From JBOFDK01 sp051650305 (GTDB taxonomy: Bacteria > Bacillota > Clostridia > Lachnospirales > Cellulosilyticaceae), in NCBI GenBank assembly GCA_051650305.1, contig JBOFIT010000194.1, forward strand, positions 1 to 21,175: 21,175 nt of DNA, written 5' to 3'. This document shows positions 17,039 to 21,175 of this stretch, one piece after another. The notes beneath the pieces were generated by a model. It was not told the origin of the DNA and did not search any database. It saw nothing but the letters and a program-made list of their open reading frames with translations. How positions within the stretch are numbered: the first letter of the stretch is position 1; each line of letters opens with the position of its first letter. The position numbers and the translations under genes are program-made.

Positions 17039-17070
17039 AAAATTGTTATATATTTAACTAATACAATTTT
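17039..17070. repeat. Inverted repeat in the permease/regulator intergenic region
   Basis: AAAATTGT (17039-17046) and ACAATTTT (17063-17070) are perfect 8-bp inverted arms 16 bp apart. They flank the probable permease -10. The right arm touches the nearby dyad at 17069. This could be an operator pair or chance in an AT-rich region. Confidence 0.4.
17045..17050 (-). promoter_or_regulatory. Candidate -10 of the permease-arylsulfotransferase operon
   Basis: On the minus strand this reads TATAAC, about 44 bp before the permease start codon. There is no good -35; the dyad centred at 17075.5 lies about 37-41 bp upstream of the expected start site, near where Crp/Fnr activators bind at class II promoters. 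Confidence 0.35.
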
Positions 17071-17082
17071 AACCTATGTTAA
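17069..17082. promoter_or_regulatory. Candidate Crp/Fnr-type operator 1 (TTAAC-N4-GTTAA)
   Basis: TTAAC-CTAT-GTTAA is a perfect dyad with the 5-N4-5 geometry of Fnr boxes (TTGAT-N4-ATCAA), and close to the CprK dehalobox (TTAAT-N4-ATTAA). It lies between the divergent permease operon and the Crp/Fnr-type regulator gene. Confidence 0.55.
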
Positions 17083-17091
17083 TGTTTAAAA

Positions 17092-17109
17092 AAATAGTCT
17101 TAACTATTT
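17092..17109. promoter_or_regulatory. Candidate Crp/Fnr-type operator 2 (AAATAGT-N4-ACTATTT)
   Basis: A perfect 7-bp-arm dyad with a 4-bp centre (CTTA) contains the 5-N4-5 core ATAGT-N4-ACTAT. Its centre is 25 bp from that of operator 1, and it lies about 28 bp upstream of the regulator gene's -35. Confidence 0.55.
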
Positions 17110-17136
17110 ATTTAGAATAAAATTTTATAATCATAA

Positions 17137-17164
17137 TTGACAATTTCGGTGGAGAAATCATAAT
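17137..17164 (+). promoter_or_regulatory. Promoter of the Crp/Fnr-type regulator gene
   Basis: A perfect TTGACA (17137-17142) is followed after 16 bp by CATAAT (17159-17164). Transcription would begin near 17171, leaving a leader of about 34 nt with AGGAGG at 17193-17198. Confidence 0.65.
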
Positions 17165-17204
17165 AAAAAGAAGAGAAGGATACAACACTAAAAGGAGGCA
17201 GCTA

Positions 17205-17873
17205 ATGGGTGGTTTAAGACAAGCGGAAATAGAGGTACTATGCCAACTTGGGAAAAAATTAGTCGTAAAGAAAGGGCACTGCCTGAGTGCTAAGGATGAA
17301 GGTAGGTATCTATATTATTTAAAAGAGGGTATATGTGCACTTGTGCGTTATACAAAAGATGGCGAAGAAGTCATCTATCATTATTTTCAAGAAGGTGAAC
17401 TTTTAGGAGGCGTCCCGCTGTATTTGATGAATGGCGAGATGCCAGGTAAACAAGAGAGGGAAGAGTTGTCCCAGTTCTATACTAAAAGTAATTGTGTGCT
17501 GTATAAAATAAGATACGAAGATTTTCAAAAATATGCGGCGGTAAATGGTGAGGTATACTTTAGCCTAAGTCAGGCTATTTCCTATAATTTTCACCGCGTG
17601 ATTAACCATTTCCATTCACAAAGAGAGGATTTGACACCGGTGAGAATCTACAAGCTCCTCCTAGAACTAGGTGAAAAAAAGGGAAGTGAGTATGTGCTTA
17701 ATAAATATTTTAACTACGTCGAGTTAGCAAAATATTTAGGTGTACATACGGTAACTGTTTCCAAAATTATGCTGGATCTAAAGCATAAGGGCATTGTAGA
17801 AAAAAGAGGGCATAGTATTATTATTGTGAATCCAGAAGCCTTGATGGAAATTATAGAAAAAGCGACAGCTTAA
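17205..17873 (+). CDS. Crp/Fnr-family regulator, CprK-like
   Basis: This is a Crp/Fnr-superfamily regulator (222 aa). The N-terminal half is a cyclic-nucleotide-binding-type beta-roll (KEGICALVRYTKDGEEVIYHYFQEGELLGG, residues 40-69), followed by a long dimer helix near 115-140 and a winged helix-turn-helix at 165-210. The recognition helix segment GVHTVTVSKIM (179-189) closely resembles that of CprK (GVHHVTVSR), the chlorophenol-sensing activator of Desulfitobacterium. Cysteines occur at 13, 26, 44 and 97, without the Fnr iron-sulfur spacing, so oxygen sensing of the Fnr kind is not supported. AGGAGG lies 6 bp before the ATG. It diverges from the permease-arylsulfotransferase operon, which it probably controls through the two dyads between them. 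The ligand is unknown; a phenol or aryl sulfate is my inference. Confidence 0.85.
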   Translation: MGGLRQAEIEVLCQLGKKLVVKKGHCLSAKDEGRYLYYLKEGICALVRYTKDGEEVIYHYFQEGELLGGVPLYLMNGEMPGKQEREELSQFYTKSNCVLYKIRYEDFQKYAAVNGEVYFSLSQAISYNFHRVINHFHSQREDLTPVRIYKLLLELGEKKGSEYVLNKYFNYVELAKYLGVHTVTVSKIMLDLKHKGIVEKRGHSIIIVNPEALMEIIEKATA

Positions 17874-17907
17874 AAAATCAATGGTTTTTCATTTAAGTTG
17901 TAAAACG

Positions 17908-17916
17908 TGCTATACT
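17908..17916 (+). promoter_or_regulatory. Extended -10 promoter of the selenium operon
   Basis: TGC-TATACT is an extended -10 element (TGn plus TATACT at 17911-17916); no clear -35 lies at the usual distance, as is common for extended -10 promoters. Transcription would begin near 17923, about 52 nt before selD. Confidence 0.5.
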
Positions 17917-17930
17917 AAAGAAGTAAAAAA

Positions 17931-17975
17931 ATGACAATCATCACCAATGAGACGACAGAAAGGGATGAAAAGTAA
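17931..17975 (+). CDS. Possible 14-codon leader ORF overlapping selD
   Basis: An ATG at 17931 opens a 14-residue frame (MTIITNETTERDEK) whose TAA overlaps the selD ATG as TAATG, a classic coupling arrangement. Only a weak AAGAAG precedes it, and selD has its own modest site (AAAGGGA), so translation of this peptide is uncertain. No hairpin or attenuator was seen. Confidence 0.25.
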   Translation: MTIITNETTERDEK

Positions 17976-18997
17976 TGCAAGAAGAAATCGTATTTTGTAA
18001 AGGTGGCGGATGTACCGCCAAGCTAGGGCCAGGGGTACTAGCAGCCGTTTTAGATAAATTACCAAAGCAACAAGCAGCCAATCTACTAGTAGGGTTTGAT
18101 AGTTCTGATGATGCAGCCGTTTATAAGTTGACAGATGACTTAGCCGTAGTGCAGACGTTAGACTTCTTCCCACCGATGGTAGAAGACCCCTATACGTTTG
18201 GCCAAATCGCAGCCACTAATGCACTTTCAGATGTGTATGCCATGGGTGGCGAAGTAAAGACTGCCCTTAATATCGTGTGCTTCCCAGAGAAGATGGACTT
18301 AAATATTCTGGGTGAGATTATGCGCGGAGGTAATGAAAAGGTGGCAGAAGCAGGGGGCGTCTTAGCAGGTGGACATTCCATAGCAGATGACAGCGTGAAG
18401 TATGGACTTTCAGTGATGGGTACGGTACATCCAGATAAGATCTATAAGAATAATGCATGTGAGGCGGGGGACAAACTCATCCTTACGAAGCCTTTAGGTG
18501 TAGGCATCGTATGTACAGCAGACCGCGTAGGTGAAAGTAGTGAAGAAGCTATGGCGATGGCTATACGTTCGATGACGACACTGAATAAGTATGCAGCAGA
18601 GATTATTCGTAAGTACCGCGTGCATGGCTGTACAGACATCACAGGCTTTAGCTTCCTAGGGCATCTGACAGAGATGCTAGAAGAGAGCTTTGGTGCAGAG
18701 ATTGATAGCTTACAGGTGCCTTATATACCAGAGGCCGTACACTATGCTAATGAATTCTTCATTACAGCGGCAGGCCAACGTAACCGTAACCATGTGGGGC
18801 ATCGTATACAGTTTGAGAAGGTACCTTACGGAATGGAAGAAATCCTCTTTGATCCGCAAACTTCAGGAGGACTTCTGATAAGTATCCATCCGGAGGACGC
18901 AGAGGCAGCCCTTAAAGAAATCGAAGCATTAGGCATGCCATGTGGCATCGTCGGCACAGTCACACAGCGAGAAGATAAAAAAATTATCGTCAGATAA
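17975..18997 (+). CDS. selD: Selenide, water dikinase (selenophosphate synthase)
   Basis: SelD (340 aa) makes selenophosphate from selenide and ATP, the selenium donor for all known selenium pathways. The N-terminal catalytic pair is present as GGGCTAK, Cys13 and Lys16, equivalent to E. coli Cys17 and Lys20; it is a cysteine form, with no in-frame UGA. Also seen are SSDDAAVY and TLDFFPPMVEDPY (metal/ATP binding), GQIAATNALSDVYAMGG, AGGHSI and the late FDPQTSGGLL. The start is fixed by an in-frame TGA at 17966-17968. It is the first gene of a four-gene cluster with yedF, a cysteine desulfurase and a DUF3343 gene; 17 bp separate it from yedF. Confidence 0.96.
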   Translation: MQEEIVFCKGGGCTAKLGPGVLAAVLDKLPKQQAANLLVGFDSSDDAAVYKLTDDLAVVQTLDFFPPMVEDPYTFGQIAATNALSDVYAMGGEVKTALNIVCFPEKMDLNILGEIMRGGNEKVAEAGGVLAGGHSIADDSVKYGLSVMGTVHPDKIYKNNACEAGDKLILTKPLGVGIVCTADRVGESSEEAMAMAIRSMTTLNKYAAEIIRKYRVHGCTDITGFSFLGHLTEMLEESFGAEIDSLQVPYIPEAVHYANEFFITAAGQRNRNHVGHRIQFEKVPYGMEEILFDPQTSGGLLISIHPEDAEAALKEIEALGMPCGIVGTVTQREDKKIIVR

Positions 18998-19014
18998 AGA
19001 CGAGGAGGGGTCGT

Positions 19015-19626
19015 ATGAAAGTAACAGTAGATGCACTGGGCAAACCATGTCCAATGCCAGTAGTAGAAGCGAAGAAAGCTTTACAAGGTGCAACGATAGG
19101 AAGTATCGTAGAAGTACTTGTAGACAATGATATTGCAGTACAAAACTTAAGTAAAATGGCGGAACAAAAAAAGCTAGGGATGGACACTCAAAAAATCAAT
19201 GACAATCACTATGTGGTAAGCCTTACCCTAGGCGAACAAGAAGTGATGGGTATTTCCCAGGAAAATGTAGTGTGTCAGCCAGCGGCTGAAGCGCATACAG
19301 TTGTGGTACTGGCGTCTGATAAGATGGGGGAAGGCGATGAAAAACTGGGTCATCTTTTGATGAAAGGCTTTATCTATGCCCTTACAGAGCAAGATGAATT
19401 ACCACAGACAGTGCTTCTTTATAATAGAGGAGCCTACTTATCAGCAGGCGAATCAGAATCAGTAGCTGACCTTAAGTTCCTAGAGTCTAAAGGTGTAGAG
19501 ATTCTGACTTGTGGTACGTGTCTGAATCACTATGGACTTGGCGATAAGTTAGCAGTAGGGAATGTGACAAATATGTATGTCATCGTCGAGAAGCAGCTAC
19601 AAGCTACGAAGATCATAAGACCATAG
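19015..19626 (+). CDS. yedF: YedF, sulfurtransferase-like selenium metabolism protein
   Basis: This 203-aa protein has a TusA-like N-terminal domain (residues 1-70, with Cys12 in GKPCPMPVVEAKKAL) and a DsrE-like C-terminal domain ending in ILTCGTCLNHYGLGDKLAVG (Cys166, Cys169). That two-domain arrangement is typical of the YedF proteins found beside selD. It is thought to handle or relay reactive selenium or sulfur; the exact reaction is not established. It has a strong GAGGAGGGG site before the ATG at 19015, follows selD by 17 bp and precedes the cysteine desulfurase by 13 bp. Confidence 0.92.
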   Translation: MKVTVDALGKPCPMPVVEAKKALQGATIGSIVEVLVDNDIAVQNLSKMAEQKKLGMDTQKINDNHYVVSLTLGEQEVMGISQENVVCQPAAEAHTVVVLASDKMGEGDEKLGHLLMKGFIYALTEQDELPQTVLLYNRGAYLSAGESESVADLKFLESKGVEILTCGTCLNHYGLGDKLAVGNVTNMYVIVEKQLQATKIIRP

Positions 19627-19639
19627 GAAGGGCGAAGTG

Positions 19640-20782
19640 ATGATTTACTTAGATCATGCAGCAACGTCATATCATAAACCAGAAGAAGTCGTAGAAGCGG
19701 TCTGTGAAGCCATGCGTGGCACAGGAAGTAGTGGAAGGGGTGTCCATATGGCAGCCCTTGGTTCCAGCCGTATCGTCCATCAGACAAGAGAAAAACTAAG
19801 TAAGTTTTTCGGCGTAGGGGATGCAAGTCGCGTCGTCTTTACGAGTAATGCGACAGAGAGTTTAAATATAGCCATACAAGGGCTACTCTCAGAGGGAGAT
19901 CACTGTATCACTACTAGCCTTGAGCATAATAGCGTACTACGCCCACTCCACTTGATGGCCGAAAGAGGTGTCAGTATGAGCCTAGTACCAGCAGATGACA
20001 AGGGGTGTATCCAAGTAGAAGACATGGAAGCACTTATACAAGGCAATACAAAGGCAATCGTCGTGACCCATGCTTCTAATGTACTAGGAAATGTGTTAGA
20101 CATTGAAAGCATCGGTAAGCTTTGCGAAAGACACGGACTGTTATTCATCTTGGATGCTTCGCAGACAGCAGGGTTTCTGTCGATTGATATGGAGAAACTA
20201 GGTGTAAGTGCCCTATGTTTTTCAGGGCATAAAAGCTTACTGGGACCACAAGGTGTAGGGGTGCTTTGTCTAGGGGAAGGGATACGTCCGAGACCGCTTA
20301 AAGCAGGCGGGACAGGTACAGATACTTTTAGCAAGACGATGGACTTACCTTTACCGACAGGGTTAGAAGCAGGTACGCTGAATACTCACGGAATCGCAGG
20401 ACTTGGTGCGGCTGTGGACTACATCAATGCTTATGGCATGGCGCGCATACGAGAAGAAGCGACTGCACTTGCTAAGCGTTTCGTGGCAGGTGTTAAGGAT
20501 TTGGCAGGTGTGAGGCTGTATGGCGATTTAGAGGCGGAGGTTAGAACACCGGTTGTATCACTTAACCTAAGAGATATCGATGCAGCGGAGTTGGCAGACG
20601 AGCTAGCTTATACATTCCAGATTGCTACGCGAGCAGGTGCGCACTGTGCACCAGAAGTACATCGTCACTTTGGTACGATGGATGGGGGCATGGTACGTTT
20701 TAGCTTTTCCCACTTTAATACAGTAGAAGAAGTGGACCAGGCCATAGCAGCTATGAGACAGCTAGAGGAGGAGACAAGATGA
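19640..20782 (+). CDS. PLP-dependent cysteine desulfurase, selenium-cluster type
   Basis: This is a class V aminotransferase-fold cysteine desulfurase (380 aa), releasing S (or Se from selenocysteine) as an enzyme persulfide or selenide. Seen are an N-terminal YLDHAATSY, the PLP-contact HNSVLRP and LDASQTAG stretches, the Schiff-base lysine in SGHKSLLGP (Lys198) and the catalytic cysteine in RAGAHCAPE (Cys336). I use the ATG at 19640; the GTG at 19637 would be only 4 bp from AGGAAGGG (19625-19632), which overlaps the yedF stop. It is of the type reported in orphan-selD clusters such as Enterococcus faecalis EF2568. Its stop overlaps the next start as ATGA. Confidence 0.93.
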   Translation: MIYLDHAATSYHKPEEVVEAVCEAMRGTGSSGRGVHMAALGSSRIVHQTREKLSKFFGVGDASRVVFTSNATESLNIAIQGLLSEGDHCITTSLEHNSVLRPLHLMAERGVSMSLVPADDKGCIQVEDMEALIQGNTKAIVVTHASNVLGNVLDIESIGKLCERHGLLFILDASQTAGFLSIDMEKLGVSALCFSGHKSLLGPQGVGVLCLGEGIRPRPLKAGGTGTDTFSKTMDLPLPTGLEAGTLNTHGIAGLGAAVDYINAYGMARIREEATALAKRFVAGVKDLAGVRLYGDLEAEVRTPVVSLNLRDIDAAELADELAYTFQIATRAGAHCAPEVHRHFGTMDGGMVRFSFSHFNTVEEVDQAIAAMRQLEEETR

Positions 20783-21015
20783 GACCAAAAGTAATGCAGT
20801 GTGTGGTGACGTTTCAGACAACGACACAAGCCATGGCGTTTGAAGAGGTGGCAAAGGAAGCAGGCTTTTCTGGGAGATTAATCCCTCTACCTAGAGTCAT
20901 CGGAGCAGGGTGTGGTCTGGCATGGCGAGAAGACCCCACAAAGAAAGAAGCTATAGAAGAACTCACGGTGACACATAGCCTTGGCTATGAAAAAATCTAT
21001 GAATTAATGATATAG
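20779..21015 (+). CDS. DUF3343 putative Se/S carrier-like protein
   Basis: This is a 78-aa DUF3343 protein, a small family described as a putative selenium/sulfur carrier. It shows the early VVTFQTTTQAMAFE stretch and the conserved IGAGCGLAWR segment containing Cys45. The start overlaps the desulfurase stop by 4 bp (ATGA), with AGGAGG at 20766-20771, implying translational coupling. In a cluster with selD, yedF and a desulfurase, a role in delivering selenium is likely but not proven. The biochemical function is inferred from neighbourhood. Confidence 0.88.
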   Translation: MRPKVMQCVVTFQTTTQAMAFEEVAKEAGFSGRLIPLPRVIGAGCGLAWREDPTKKEAIEELTVTHSLGYEKIYELMI

Positions 21016-21068
21016 AAAAGTAAACCAATAGCTAGAACGAAAAGTCAGCAAGAAAAGAGGAAATGAGT

Positions 21069-21175
21069 ATGAAATACCGTTTGATATGTATCGATATGGA
21101 TGGCACCTTACTAAATGACCAAAATCAAGTGCCAATGGCAAATCAAGAAGCACTGAGAGAAGCTTATAATCAAGG
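21069..21175 (+). CDS. Cof-type HAD phosphatase (5' part, runs off the window)
   Basis: The visible 35 residues start with MKYRLICIDMDGTLLND, the first catalytic motif (Asp9, Asp11) of Cof/YidA-type HAD hydrolases, which dephosphorylate sugar phosphates, nucleotides or cofactors. The ATG at 21069 is chosen because AGAGG (21056-21060) is 8 bp upstream; the in-frame ATG at 21063 is too close. No terminator separates it from DUF3343, so it may be co-transcribed. Substrate cannot be told. Confidence 0.85.
   Translation, partial: MKYRLICIDMDGTLLNDQNQVPMANQEALREAYNQ

Noticed and set aside
17205..17873. Oxygen-sensing Fnr function
   Set aside because: The cysteines at 13, 26, 44 and 97 do not have the Fnr iron-sulfur cluster spacing, so oxygen sensing is not supported.
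17874..17895. Possible terminator after the Crp/Fnr-type gene
   Set aside because: The only pairing is AAAAATC with GGTTTTT, almost all A-U with a 3-nt loop, too weak to count.
17975..18100. Selenocysteine form of SelD
   Set aside because: The catalytic position is a normal Cys codon (TGT at 18011-18013) and no in-frame TGA follows, so there is no reason to call a selenoprotein.
19900..20334. Minus-strand open frame (144 codons) inside the cysteine desulfurase gene
   Set aside because: It is antisense to the PLP-binding region of a clear enzyme; Ser/Pro-rich composition marks it as a shadow.

Overview
The window looks like chromosomal DNA of an anaerobic Clostridia (Firmicutes) species, possibly a gut or fermentative Lachnospirales-type organism. 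This rests on the moderate-to-low G+C content, strong purine-rich Shine-Dalgarno sequences (AGGAGG, AAGGGGG), AT-rich promoters, compact operons separated by intrinsic terminators, and gene families typical of that group. These include a CdaR/GntP/glycerate kinase set, a heterodimeric ABC exporter, a cytosolic arylsulfotransferase and a SelD/YedF selenium cluster. Genus cannot be fixed from the sequence alone. No rRNA, tRNA, CRISPR, insertion sequence, phage gene or attachment site was seen, and no gene-free stretch exceeds about 210 bp.

Layout. (1) 20-4178: a small orphan protein, then a sugar-acid module made of a CdaR-type regulator, its own terminator, a GntP permease and a glycerate kinase, ending in a strong terminator. 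The likely flow is uptake of glycerate or gluconate-type acids, phosphorylation of glycerate and entry into glycolysis. (2) 4180-6651: a very large isoprenoid-synthase protein. The C-terminal third is a recognisable polyprenyl diphosphate synthase. The N-terminal part carries a second, divergent pair of aspartate-rich motifs with the spacing of a class I isoprenoid synthase fold. (3) 6667-8936: two single-gene membrane units, an AEC-family carrier and an acyltransferase-3 membrane protein, each followed by a terminator. (4) 8945-13512: a two-gene heterodimeric ABC exporter on the minus strand, divergent from an AraC-family regulator, with a dyad inside the regulator's promoter. (5) 13546-17873: on the minus strand, an SLC13-type anion permease followed by a cytoplasmic arylsulfotransferase. 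A Crp/Fnr-family regulator diverges from them, and two perfect 5-N4-5 dyads lie in the shared intergenic region. (6) 17908-21015: selD, yedF, a cysteine desulfurase and a DUF3343 Se/S-carrier-like gene, tightly spaced and probably one operon, followed by the start of a Cof-type HAD phosphatase cut by the window edge.

The most interesting parts are the double-domain isoprenoid synthase and the arylsulfate locus. In the latter, the regulator's recognition helix resembles that of CprK, the chlorophenol-sensing Crp/Fnr protein, and the candidate operators resemble its target boxes. The selenium cluster has no selA or selB beside it. It resembles the clusters linked to a labile selenium cofactor of molybdenum hydroxylases rather than to selenocysteine. 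All functional statements are from motif reading and family knowledge; no database search was run.
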